A DNA stretch of 64,000 nucleotides from JBGSMX01 sp963790405 (lineage in GTDB: Bacteria; Actinomycetota; Coriobacteriia; Anaerosomatales; JAGXFU01): positions 310,001 through 374,000 of the forward strand of contig CAWBOJ010000006.1 in NCBI GenBank assembly GCA_963790405.1, given 5' to 3'. The position numbers were made by a program, and so were the translations under genes. Positions 21,390 through 30,721 of this stretch are shown one piece after another; position 1 is the stretch's first letter; every line of letters starts with the position of its first letter. Under the pieces are notes generated by a model. That model ran no database searches and was not told the DNA's origin. It worked only from the letters and a program-made list of their open reading frames with translations.

Positions 21390-22158
21390 ATGCTCACCAA
21401 GCGTGTCATCCCGTGTCTCGACGTTCACGAGGGGCGCGTGGTCAAAGGTGTCAACTTCGTGAACCTGCGCGATGCGGGTGATCCGGTCGAGCTTGCGGCC
21501 GTCTACGACAAGGAAGGCGCCGACGAGCTCGTGTTCCTCGACATCACCGCCACGCACGAAGAGCGTCCGATGATGCTCGACGTGGCTCGGCGCACCGCCG
21601 AGGAGGTCTTCATCCCGTACACGGTCGGCGGCGGCATGCGCACCGCCGAGGACATCCGGGCGATGCTCGCCGCCGGGTGCGACAAGACCTCGCTGAACTC
21701 TGCGGCCGTGAACGATCCCGCGCTCATCACGCAGACCTCCCGCATCTACGGGTCACAGTGCATCGTCGTCGCCATCGACGCTCGGCGGGTGCCCGGTTCG
21801 AGCCCCGCGCGGTGGGAGGTCTTCACCTCCGGCGGACGCACGAATACCGGTATCGATGCTGTGGCGTGGGCCCGCGAGGCCGAGAAGCGAGGTTCGGGCG
21901 AGACTACTGCTCACGAGCATGGATTGCGACGGAACCAAGGACGGCTACGACATCGATCTGACCCGTGCGGTGACGAGTGCGGTCAACATCCCGGTGATCG
22001 CCAGCGGCGGTGCCGGCGAACTCGATCACTTCGCCGAGGTTGTTGTCGAAGCGGATGCCGATGCCGTGCTTGCCGCAAGCGTCTTCCACTTCGGCGAATT
22101 CTCGATACGTCAGGTCAAGGAGCACATGCGCTCGCACGGCGTTCCCGTGCGATTGTAA
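21390..22158 (+). CDS. hisF: Imidazole glycerol phosphate synthase cyclase HisF (one frameshift)
   Basis: HisF is the cyclase partner of HisH. The first catalytic aspartate is in IPCLDVHEGRVVKGVNF and the second in LLTSMDCDGTKDGYD. VFLDITATHEERPMM, YTVGGGMRTAEDIRAML and PVIASGGAGELDHF are also present. The frame changes near 21902, where one extra base separates EKRGSGE from LLTSMD. The span is one base over a multiple of three. The length of about 256 residues is normal. Confidence 0.94.
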
Positions 22159-22192
22159 GCGTCTACGACACGAGCTCAAGGAGAGTACATCA

Positions 22193-22847
22193 ATGGACCG
22201 CGAGAAGGACCCTCTGAGAGTCGAGGATCTCAAGTTCGACGATGCCGGGCTCATCCCGGCCGTCATCCAGCAGTACGATACACTCGAGATTCTCATGGTG
22301 GCCTACATGAACAAGGAGTCGGTTGCCAAGACGCTCGAGACGGGCACGACGTGGTTCTGGAGCCGCAGTCGCCAGAAGTACTGGATGAAAGGCGAGTCGA
22401 GCGGGCACACCCAGGAAGTCAAAGACGTGCTCTACGACTGCGATGCGGACTGCCTGCTGGTCTTCGTCGATCAGACCGGCGTGGCGTGCCACACTGGCAA
22501 CCGTACGTGCTTCTATCGTTCGCTGCTTCATCCCGATGACCCGACGCCGTCGACGAAGCCTGACGATCGGCGATGTTCTGCCCGATCTCTATGAGGTGCT
22601 GCAGCAGCGCCGCCGCGACATGCCGGAGGACAGCTACACCGCCAAGCTGCTGTCCGGCCACGAGGACCAGCTACTCAAGAAGATCGGCGAGGAAGCAACC
22701 GAAGTCGTGATGGCTGCCAAGGATGGCTCTCACGATCAGCTCCGCTACGAGATCGCCGACCTCGTGTACCACCTGATGGTCGTGATGGTGCGCTACGATC
22801 TCCCGCTCGATGAGCTTGCCGAGGAACTGGCTGATCGTCGCAAGTAG
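22193..22847 (+). CDS. hisIE: Bifunctional HisIE: PRA-CH cyclohydrolase and PRA-PH pyrophosphatase
   Basis: The N-terminal domain (residues about 1-125) is the zinc cyclohydrolase, with VAYMNKESVAKTLETG, DCDADCLLVFVDQTG and VACHTGNRTCFY. The C-terminal domain (about 130-218) is the MazG-like pyrophosphatase, with LPDLYEVLQQRR, KIGEEATEVVMAAKDG and YEIADLVYHLMVVM. The domains are in different frames, changing near 22557. Removal of one base from ACGAAGCCTGACG joins them, so a true fusion is likelier than two overlapping genes. It is preceded by AAGGAGAG and ends the his operon. Confidence 0.88.
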
Positions 22848-22870
22848 TCACGACTGCTGAGGAGGGGATC

Positions 22871-23983
22871 GTGGCCTACGAGGTGCGCAGGGATCGAATC
22901 GAGCCGCTGTGGGATCGGGTCGACCGCAACAAGATCCAGCTGGTTGCCTTCCTCGCGCTGTTCTTCGTCGCCGCGACTCTGACTCTTTCGATTCTGGCTG
23001 TGGTCGCAGTGGCGATTGCGGCTGTCATCGTCTTCGTTGCTGCGCTGGAGTCAGGTCTCTGGATTCCCGGAGAGGGTCTTGCGACGGCTGCGATCGCAAT
23101 CGTTGCGTGCTCGGCGATTGGTGTCGTCGTGTACATGCTGTGGTCTCTTGCTCGCGATGAGAGATGGTTCGCCCGGCGGCTCGGTGCGACGCTCGTGCCC
23201 ACGGGTGAGGCTCTTCCCACCAAGTACGCGCTCAAGGACATGGCGATTGCCAGCGGCTACGACGTGGCCCCCGCGCTGTACGTTATCGAGACGCTCAACG
23301 TGAATGCCTTCGCCTACCAGCGCGGAAGCAGACGCGCGATCGTTGGGGTCACCCGCGGGCTGATGGAGCGTCTCGATCCCGACGAGCAACGCGGCGTGTT
23401 CGCAAACCTCATGGCCCGGCTGCAGCAAGGTGACATGCTGTGGGCAAGTGCGGTGACGGCACTCATGTCGCCGATGTGGCGCTTGCGCGATCGCTCGCTC
23501 ACGGCCGATGAGGAGATACTCTTCGGCGAGTCAAGAAGCGCAAGACGGGAGCGCGAGAAGCAGCATGGGGGAAGGGCTTTGGACGCGTCCGAAGCCAACT
23601 TCAACCCGTTCTTCGCGCTTGTGGTGCTGTGGGTGGTTGTGTCCGAGTTCCTGACCTTCGGTCACCGACGCTCACAGCTGAGGCACGCGGAGTTGGCCGA
23701 CGCTGAGGGCATGCTATTGCTCAAAGAGCCACGATCGATGCTCGCCGCTCTGGAGAAGGCGGTACGGTGCAACAACTTCGTGCCTACAGCAGGGCCAGGC
23801 ATGTCGCAGCTGTTCTACTGCTGGACTGGCGAAGGCAGTACCGACGATGAAAACGACCCGGAGGCGCGCCGTGTGACCAGGCTGCGCGAGGTGCTTGGAG
23901 TGGAAGGGATGGAGCCGCCGGACGTGGCTTCGAATGAGGCGACGTTCGTGGTGGCTCCATCGGCTCCTCGGCTAGAGGAGTAG
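22871..23983 (+). CDS. M48 (HtpX-like) membrane protein without the zinc motif
   Basis: The intact 370-residue frame has two N-terminal membrane segments (about residues 24-58 and 72-92) and a third near 220. Residues 115-185 align with M48/HtpX peptidases: VNAFAYQRGSRRAIVGVTRGL followed by ERLDPDEQRGVFANLMARL. In active enzymes that region ends in HELSH; here it reads NLMAR (residues 179-183), so both zinc-binding histidines and the catalytic glutamate are absent. The later HAELADAEGMLLL matches the third-ligand region. The protein is therefore probably a non-catalytic homologue with an unknown membrane role. The GTG start follows GAGGAGGGG, 23 bases after hisIE, suggesting cotranscription. 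Confidence 0.8.
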   Translation: MAYEVRRDRIEPLWDRVDRNKIQLVAFLALFFVAATLTLSILAVVAVAIAAVIVFVAALESGLWIPGEGLATAAIAIVACSAIGVVVYMLWSLARDERWFARRLGATLVPTGEALPTKYALKDMAIASGYDVAPALYVIETLNVNAFAYQRGSRRAIVGVTRGLMERLDPDEQRGVFANLMARLQQGDMLWASAVTALMSPMWRLRDRSLTADEEILFGESRSARREREKQHGGRALDASEANFNPFFALVVLWVVVSEFLTFGHRRSQLRHAELADAEGMLLLKEPRSMLAALEKAVRCNNFVPTAGPGMSQLFYCWTGEGSTDDENDPEARRVTRLREVLGVEGMEPPDVASNEATFVVAPSAPRLEE

Positions 23984-23985
23984 AG

Positions 23986-24129
23986 CTACTTGGCTTCGAG
24001 CGTGACGCGAACCCGGTAGCCGTTGCCGCCGCACGAAGGGCACGCAGTGTTCTTGCTGCGGCCATCAGTCGTCGTCACAGGGACGAGCTTGTTGCCGTTG
24101 CACTGAGGACATGTCTCTTTGCGGACCAT
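23986..24129 (-). CDS. Small zinc-ribbon protein (47 aa)
   Basis: This short - strand gene has a good GGAGG site before its ATG. The product has two CxxC knuckles, CPQCNGNK and CPSCGGNG, resembling the zinc domain of DnaJ. The arrangement (C-X2-C-X17-C-X2-C) suggests one zinc ion. It converges on the M48-like gene with only two bases between the stop codons. A longer upstream frame adds 16 residues but bypasses the ribosome site. The function is unknown; such mini zinc ribbons are often nucleic-acid or protein-binding. Confidence 0.7.
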   Translation of the reverse strand: MVRKETCPQCNGNKLVPVTTTDGRSKNTACPSCGGNGYRVRVTLEAK

Positions 24130-24221
24130 CGTCGGACCTCCGTACCATTTCCAAGCCCCGTCAGGGCTTGTCGTCAAAGCATTAACGGTACTTAAGCGAG
24201 GTCCGTGCCAAGATTTGCAGT

Positions 24222-24237
24222 TGTGACGCAGGTCACA
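24222..24237. promoter_or_regulatory. CRP/FNR-type palindromic operator
   Basis: The site reads TGTGA-N6-TCACA, a perfect match to the classical CRP half-sites. It lies 155 bases upstream of the first CWB2 surface-protein gene and about 95 bases upstream of the divergent zinc-ribbon gene. A CRP-family regulator is not encoded in the window, so function is inferred from the motif only. The rest of the 24130-24391 gap holds a 7-bp hairpin (24152-24170) in the zinc-ribbon leader. Confidence 0.4.
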
Positions 24238-24391
24238 GAGTCGTCCGGCGTCATGAGGACCCTCGTCGTATTCGGCCGGAGTCTGGGGGACGCGCGCGTT
24301 AACAGGTTCGTTCAGACTTCACGAAGTGCGTTATTCGCTGCCTCGGGTGGTGCAATAATTCCTTTCAACTGCATCCGTTTGGGGGGCTACC

Positions 24392-26513
24392 ATGACTGTG
24401 CGGAGACGCATCGTTCTTGTTGTGCTGGCGGCAGTACTAGTAGTCGGGGTCGGGAGCCCGGCATTCGCGGTGACCTCGCCGCCCAAGTCCGCACAGATGC
24501 GCTTGCGTGGCGTTTCGTTCGTGAGCGTCAACAACGGGTGGGCAGTCGGCGAGGGCATTCTTGCGACCAAAGACGGTGGCAAGACCTGGTGCCGTCAGTT
24601 CGCCCCGGTTGAGCGGCGCCTAAACGCGGTTGATATGGGCACCACCTTGCAGGGGTGCGCGGTGGGCGACAGAGGTTTGATCCTCCGCACGGCCGATGGG
24701 GGTGCGACGTGGACGAAGTCCGCTTCCGGGATTGAGCTCCCCCTGTACGACCTTCAGGATGTCGATTTCGTCGACGGCCAGTACGGGTGGGCCGTAGGCC
24801 GCTATCACACCGTGCTTCGCACTACCGATGGCGGCGCAACATGGACACAGTGCACACTACCGAGAAGCACGCCTGACTTTCCGAACCGGGCGATTCTCGG
24901 CGTGTCATTCGTCGACAGGCTGCACGGCTGGGTGTGCGGTGAGTCCGTTGTCGGGGGCGACGGCTTCTACGACCTGTACATCGCGAGAACCAGTGACGGT
25001 GGAGCTACGTGGACTCGCTGCAGCAATGGACCGAACCAGTCCGGCGGCGGCGATGACTTCTGGGAGTACAGCTCGATCGACTTCGTCTCGGCGACGACTG
25101 GCTGGGTGAGCGGCTACACGCCCGGCGTGCACAAGACGACGAACGGCGCGACAAGCTGGATCAAGCAGGGTGGTCTCATCGGCATGACTGGAATCGACTT
25201 GTTCAACGCCTCGGTGGGAGTGGGTGTCGACGACCGTGAAGGAACGGCCTACTACACCACGAGCGGTGGGGCGATTTGGAAGAAGAGCAATCTGGATGTC
25301 TCTAGCGGGGACATACTCGATCCAATCGGGCTCGGAGAAGTGTGCATGTCTTCATCGACGCAGGCCTGGACCGTCGCAGAGAACTCCCCCTGGGGAGATC
25401 AATCACCCGAAGGCCTCATCGCACACTCCACCGACGGTGGCGCCCACTGGACGACCAAGCCCAGCTCCACCGGCCCGGTGTTCTTCCTCGGCGGGGACAC
25501 GCGCTACGACTCGGCGGTGAACATCGCGAAGCTCACCGACGCTCCTGCAGGCACAGTCATCCTCGCCACGGGTCGGGACTACCCCGACGCGCTGGCCGCC
25601 TCCGGTCTTGCAGGAGTGATGGACGCCACACTGTTGCTCACCAACAACACGCTGCCTTCGGCGGTATCGAAAGCCATCGCCGACCTGGGTGCAAACAAGG
25701 TCATCATCGTCGGCGGCGCCGATGTCGTGTCGAACTCCATCCGCGACGCTCTTGCCAAGAAGTACACGGTGGAGCGTATCGGCGGTGTCAACCGCTACGA
25801 GACCGCGGCCAACATCGCACGTCGCATGGTGGCCGAAGGTGCTTCGCCTGACGAGGTCTTCATCTGTTGCGGCACCAACTATGCCGATGCTGCTTCCGCC
25901 TCCTCGCTCTCCTACGGGCGGCAGATACCGATCCTGCTCGTCAAACCCGGTGAGCTGCCGTACCCGACCAAGCGCGTGCTCGGTGAGTTGGGCTCGACTG
26001 ACGCATACGTGGTGGGAAGCAGTGTGGCGGTCGGAAACCCGGTCATGCGTGCGATCGAGAGTGCGTGGCCACATCCGCAGCCGATGCCGTGCGTGTCGCC
26101 GACGGTGTGAACCGCTACTCCACAAGCACACTTCTCGCCTCGTGGGCCGATTCCAGAGGCTGGATCGATTTCGACCGCGTCGGCATCGCCACAGGTCGCA
26201 ACTTCCCCGACGCCCTCACGGGCGGGGCGCTCATGGGTTCGCGTGGTCAGACGGTGCTGCTCACCGACCCGACCCGGCTCTCCGGGGCCACCGACGCCTA
26301 CGTCGCGGGCAAACCGGTCGACCAGGCCTGGATCATGAACGACCGAGGCACCGGCGCAGTGCAAGACCCGGTGGGCACGAGGTAGACGGCTATCCGGCCG
26401 CCGACGCCTACGTCGCGGGCAAGCCGGTCGACCAGGCCTGGATCATGAACGACCGCGGAACCGGTGCGGTGCAAGACCCGGTAGGTACACGGCTGGCGTA
26501 TCTGCTGAGGTAG
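24392..26513 (+). CDS. YCF48-like propeller plus three CWB2 repeats, surface protein 1 (two frame breaks)
   Basis: A signal peptide (MTVRRRIVLVVLAAVLVVG, cleavage near AFA) is followed by YCF48/BNR-type blades with repeated GWAVG and TTDGGATWT motifs (residues about 30-350). Three cell-wall-binding type 2 repeats follow (about 370-690), with RYDSAVNIAKL, VILATGRDYPDAL and NRYETAANIARRM. CWB2 modules bind secondary wall polymers. A missing base at 26065 shifts the frame relative to its paralogue, and a premature TAG at 26383 lies inside a tandem duplication of the last 37 codons. It is the first of three near-identical tandem paralogues. Confidence 0.85.
26276..26500 (+). repeat. Imperfect tandem duplication of about 110 bp
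   Basis: The stretch beginning CCGACGCCTACGTCGCGGGC occurs at 26291 and again at 26401, 110 bases apart, and each copy runs to an equivalent of GTR at the protein end. The copies differ at about ten positions, so this is not an exact assembly duplicate. Copy 1 is nearly identical to the end of paralogue 3 at 30.6 kb; copy 2 carries the native ending. Confidence 0.8.
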
Positions 26514-26564
26514 CGGGAGACGGAACACAACCCAGTCAAGCCAATCGCTGATCGAGGGGGAGTC

Positions 26565-28551
26565 ATGCTGGCTCGAAGAACTGCGCTCGTGACCGTGCTC
26601 GTCGCACTGCTGGTGTTCGGAGGCGTTGTGCCGGCGCTCGGTGTGAGCGCGGTGCCGAAGTCTACTGAGATGCGTCTGCGTGGGGTGTCGTTCCCCGGAA
26701 CGAATGCAGGTTGGGCGGTGGGTCAGGGTATCCTGGCGACAAAGGACGGCGGCAAGACCTGGAGTCGGCAGTTCGCGCCATTTGAAGACCTGTACGCGAT
26801 CGACATGTGGAGTCCGACCCAAGGCTGCGCGGTTGGCGCGAAGGGCGTGATTGTCCGTACGCTCGATGGCGGCGCATCATGGTCGAAATGCATCTCCGGC
26901 ACGACCTCCTACTTGCTCGACGTGGACTTCGTCGACGACACGTACGGGTGGGCAGTGGGCTACCGGTCCAATGTGCTCCGAACCACCGATGGGGGACAGA
27001 CGTGGCTTCGCTGCACTATTCCGATCGCCTCTGGCTGCGAGGGTCGCCGGATACACGGCGTGTCGTTCGTTGACAGGCTCCACGGGTGGGCGTGTGGGGA
27101 GGTCTTGTTCGACGGATGCTACGTCATCAAGACGAGTGATGGCGGCGTCACGTGGACCCGCTGCAATAATGGGCTCTCGAGCGGGGACCGTTTCCACCCC
27201 TGGGAGCACAGCGGTATCGACTTCGTCACGGCGACGACCGGTTGGGTCACCGGAGACGGCCCGGGTCTGCACAAGACGGTGACAGGCGGCTCGAACTGGT
27301 TTCGTCCAGAGTGCCGGCGGTCTAAGTGAGCTGGACTTCTGGGACACGACGTACGGTGTTGGCGTAAGTGCAGAGAGCGGAACCGCACGGTACACCTCGA
27401 ATGGCGGTTCGACCTGGACGACGGGGAACCTTTCGCTCAGCAATCCGGATCCGACTCTGAAGCTCTATCCGGCTGAGGTCTGCATGTCTTCATCGAAGCA
27501 GGCCTGGACAGTCGCTCAGAGTTGGGCACCAGAAGGGGAGCCCGATGTTCCCGACCGAGGTCTCATCGCTCATTCCACCGACGGCGGCGCCCACTGGACG
27601 ACCAAGCCCAGCTCCACCGGTCCGGTGTTCTTCCTGGGCGGTGACACGCGCTACGACTCTGCTGTCAACATCGCGAAGCTCACAGACGCACCCGCAGGCA
27701 CGGTCGTGCTGGCCACGGGTCGGGACTACCCTGACGCGCTTGCGGCATCCGGTCTTGCGGGGGTGATGGACGCCACGCTGCTGCTCACCAACAACACGCT
27801 GCCCTCGGCGGTATCGAAGGCAATCGCCGACCTGGGTGCAAGCAAGGTCATCATCGTCGGCGGTGCCGATGTCGTGTCGAACTCCATCCGCGATGCTCTT
27901 GCCAAGAAGTACACCGTGGAGCGTATCGAAGGCGTGAATCGCTACGAGACTGCCGCCAACATCGCCAGGCGCATGGTGGCAGAAGGCGCCTCGGCGGACG
28001 AGGTCTTCATCGCGTGCGGCACCGACTACGCTGACGCCGCTTCGATCGCATCGCTCTCATTCAGCCAACAGATACCGATCCTGCTCGTGAAGCCCGATGC
28101 ACTGCCGTATCCGACCAAGAAGGCCCTCGGCGACCTGGACTCGCTCGACGCCTACGTCGTCGGAGGGACGGCGGCGGTGGGCAACCCTGTCGTGCGTGCG
28201 GTAGAAAGTGCCATGACCTCGGCGAGTGCCGATGCGGTGCGCGTGGCCGACGGCGTGAACCGCTACTCGACCAGCGTCAAGCTCGCTGGCTGGGCCGACG
28301 CCAAGGGCTGGATCGACTTCTCACGTGTCGGTATCGCCACAGGCCGCAACTTCCCCGACGCCCTCACGGGCGGCGCGCTCATGGGTTCGCGCGGTCAGAC
28401 GGTGCTGCTCACCGACCCGACCCGACTCTCCGGCGCGCCGGATGCCTACATCGCCGGCAAACCTGTCGACGAGGCCTGGATCATGAACGACCGAGGCACG
28501 GGTGCCGTGCAAGATCCGGTCGGCACAAGGTTGGCGTATCTGCTGAGGTAG
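26565..28551 (+). CDS. YCF48-like propeller plus three CWB2 repeats, surface protein 2 (one frameshift)
   Basis: This has the same architecture as its neighbours: a signal peptide (MLARRTALVTVLVALLVFG, cleavage near ALG), propeller blades (GWAVGQGILATKDGGKTW, GWAVGYRSNVLRTTDGG) and three CWB2 repeats ending GTRLAYLLR. The frame changes near 27325, between SNWFRPEC and LSELDFWDTTYG, and the span is one base over a multiple of three. A GAGGGGG site precedes the ATG. Its CWB2 region differs from copies 1 and 3 in the middle repeat (FIACGTDYADAASIASLSF), so it did not take part in the conversion between those two. Confidence 0.85.
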
Positions 28552-28635
28552 CAGTGGACTTCGAAGAGGAGGACCTAGATTCCGTTGGCGCGAGAGGACT
28601 GTCTTGTCGGAAGCATGTCCGATTGGGAGGGTGTC

Positions 28636-30630
28636 ATGGGGGCTCGTAGATGTACGGTCGCGGCGGTGCTGGTCGCGCTGCTCGTGTTCAGCGGTGCCGC
28701 TCCCGTTCTTGGAGTCAGCGCCGTGCCGAAGGAGACGCCTATGCGTCTTCGGGGCGTTTCGTTTGTAGGCACGAGCGACGGATGGGTCGTCGGCGACGGG
28801 ATCCTGCATACGACCGACGGCGGCAAGACTTGGTACCGGCAGTTCACGCCCGTCGAGAGCTTCACTGCTGTGGACATGGTCACATCCGAGTTTGGTTGCG
28901 CGGTCGGCCGCTTCGGATCGACCGCACGCACGACGGATGGCGGCGCGACCTGGACCTTCGTCAACGCGTCGTTGATCGAGGATCTGAGTGCAGTCGACTT
29001 CGTGGATGAGCAGTACGGTTGGGCTGTCGGTGACTGGTCCACGGTGATTCGCACGGTGGACGGCGGCAAGACGTGGACGAAGTGCACCGTCCCTGCGAGC
29101 ACAGGCATACGGCGAGAGATCCTCGACGTGTCGTTCGTCGACCGCTTGCACGGATGGGCGTGCGGTCGGTCTCTGGTCGGGGGTGACGGCTTCAATGATC
29201 TCTACGTCATCCGTACGAGTAACGGAGGTGTCACCTGGACCCGGTGTAGCAACGGCACCTACCAGTCGGGCGGCAGCGACGATATCTGGCAGTACAGCGG
29301 CATAGACTTCGTCTCCACGACCACTGGATGGGTGACCGGGAGCCTGGGAGGCATCCACAAGACCACCGACGGCGCGACGAGCTGGATCGAGCAGGCGCAT
29401 CCGATCGATCTGAGCGAGATTGATTTCTTCAACGCTTCGGCCGGGGTTGGTACCTACCACTACACCGAAACCGCCTACTACACGGCCAACGGGGGCACGA
29501 CATGGAAGAAGAGCGACCTCTCCGTCGATGACCCCGATCCTCTCAAGTCTTTGGCTCTCGGCGAGATATGCATGCCGTCATCGACCCAGGCATGGACGGT
29601 CGCACAGAGTTGGGTAGGGGAAGAGGTCCCCCTCAAGGGCCTCATCGCCCATTCCGTTGACGGCGGTGCTCACTGGCACACCCAAGCCAGCTCCACCGGC
29701 CCGGTGTTCTTCCTCGGCGGTGACACGCGCTACGACTCTGCGGTCAACATCGCGAAGCTCACCGACGCTCCGGCAGGCACGGTGGTGCTCGCCACGGGAC
29801 GCGACTATCCTGACGCGCTTGCGGCATCCGGCCTGGCCGGAGTGATGGACGCCACACTGCTGCTCACCAACAACACGCTGCCCTCGGCGGTATCGAAAGC
29901 CATCGCCGACCTGGGTGCGAAGAAGGTCATCATCGTCGGCGGCAGCGACGTGGTGTCGAACTCCATCCGCGACGCTCTTGCCAAGAAGTACACGGTGGAG
30001 CGTATCGGCGGTGTCAACCGCTACGAGACCGCGGCCAACATCGCACGGCGCATGGTGGCCGAAGGAGCCTCGCCTGACGAGGTCTTCATCTGTTGCGGCA
30101 CCAACTATGCCGATGCTGCTTCCGCCTCCTCGCTCTCCTACGGGCGGCAGATACCGATCCTGCTCGTCAAACCCGGTGAGCTGCCGTACCCGACCAAGCG
30201 CGTGCTCGGTGAGTTGGGCTCGACTGACGCATACGTGGTGGGAAGCAGTGTGGCGGTCGGAAACCCGGTCATGCGTGCGATCGAGAGTGCGATGGCCACA
30301 TCCGCAGCCGATGCCGTGCGGGTGGCCGACGGTGTGAACCGCTACTCCACAAGTACGCTTCTCGCCTCGTGGGCCGACTCCAAAGGCTGGATCGACTTCT
30401 CCCGTGTCGGTATCGCCACAGGCCGCAACTTCCCAGACGCCCTCACGGGCGGCGCGCTCATGGGTTCGCGCGGTCAGACGGTGCTGCTCACCGAACCGAC
30501 CCGGCTCTCCGGCGCGACGGATGCCTACATCGCCGGCAAACCTGTCGACCAGGCCTGGATCATGAACGACCGAGGCACCGGCGCAGTGCAAGACCCGGTA
30601 GGCACGAGGTTGGCGTATCTGCTGCGGTAG
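28636..30630 (+). CDS. YCF48-like propeller plus three CWB2 repeats, surface protein 3 (intact)
   Basis: This intact 664-residue protein is the reference for the family. The ATG at 28636 has GGGAGGG upstream; an in-frame TTG at 28585 is unlikely. The signal peptide is cut near VLG. Blades carry GWVVGDGILHTTDGGKTW and YGWAVGDWSTVIRTVDGG. The CWB2 array (about residues 355-664) has the motifs RYDSAVNIAKL, VVLATGRDYPDALAASGLAG, ADAVRVADGVNRYSTS and VGIATGRNFPDAL. It is probably an exported wall-anchored protein. YCF48-type propellers are assembly factors in photosystem II, but no such role is implied here. Confidence 0.88.
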   Translation: MGARRCTVAAVLVALLVFSGAAPVLGVSAVPKETPMRLRGVSFVGTSDGWVVGDGILHTTDGGKTWYRQFTPVESFTAVDMVTSEFGCAVGRFGSTARTTDGGATWTFVNASLIEDLSAVDFVDEQYGWAVGDWSTVIRTVDGGKTWTKCTVPASTGIRREILDVSFVDRLHGWACGRSLVGGDGFNDLYVIRTSNGGVTWTRCSNGTYQSGGSDDIWQYSGIDFVSTTTGWVTGSLGGIHKTTDGATSWIEQAHPIDLSEIDFFNASAGVGTYHYTETAYYTANGGTTWKKSDLSVDDPDPLKSLALGEICMPSSTQAWTVAQSWVGEEVPLKGLIAHSVDGGAHWHTQASSTGPVFFLGGDTRYDSAVNIAKLTDAPAGTVVLATGRDYPDALAASGLAGVMDATLLLTNNTLPSAVSKAIADLGAKKVIIVGGSDVVSNSIRDALAKKYTVERIGGVNRYETAANIARRMVAEGASPDEVFICCGTNYADAASASSLSYGRQIPILLVKPGELPYPTKRVLGELGSTDAYVVGSSVAVGNPVMRAIESAMATSAADAVRVADGVNRYSTSTLLASWADSKGWIDFSRVGIATGRNFPDALTGGALMGSRGQTVLLTEPTRLSGATDAYIAGKPVDQAWIMNDRGTGAVQDPVGTRLAYLLR

Positions 30631-30721
30631 TCGACCTCGTCAGGACAGGCTAGGGGCCTAGACTGTCGATGACGGTACGCGTGTCGCCACGCTACCGTGG
30701 ACACAGGAAGAGGGGGAACCG

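Noticed and set aside
22193..22847. Separate overlapping hisI and hisE genes
   Set aside because: No plausible start with a ribosome site is seen for hisE, and one extra base in a short run explains the frame change.
24392..30630. A CRISPR or simple tandem repeat array in the repetitive surface-gene region
   Set aside because: The similarity is between long paralogous coding sequences, not short repeats with spacers. No CRISPR array is visible anywhere in the window.
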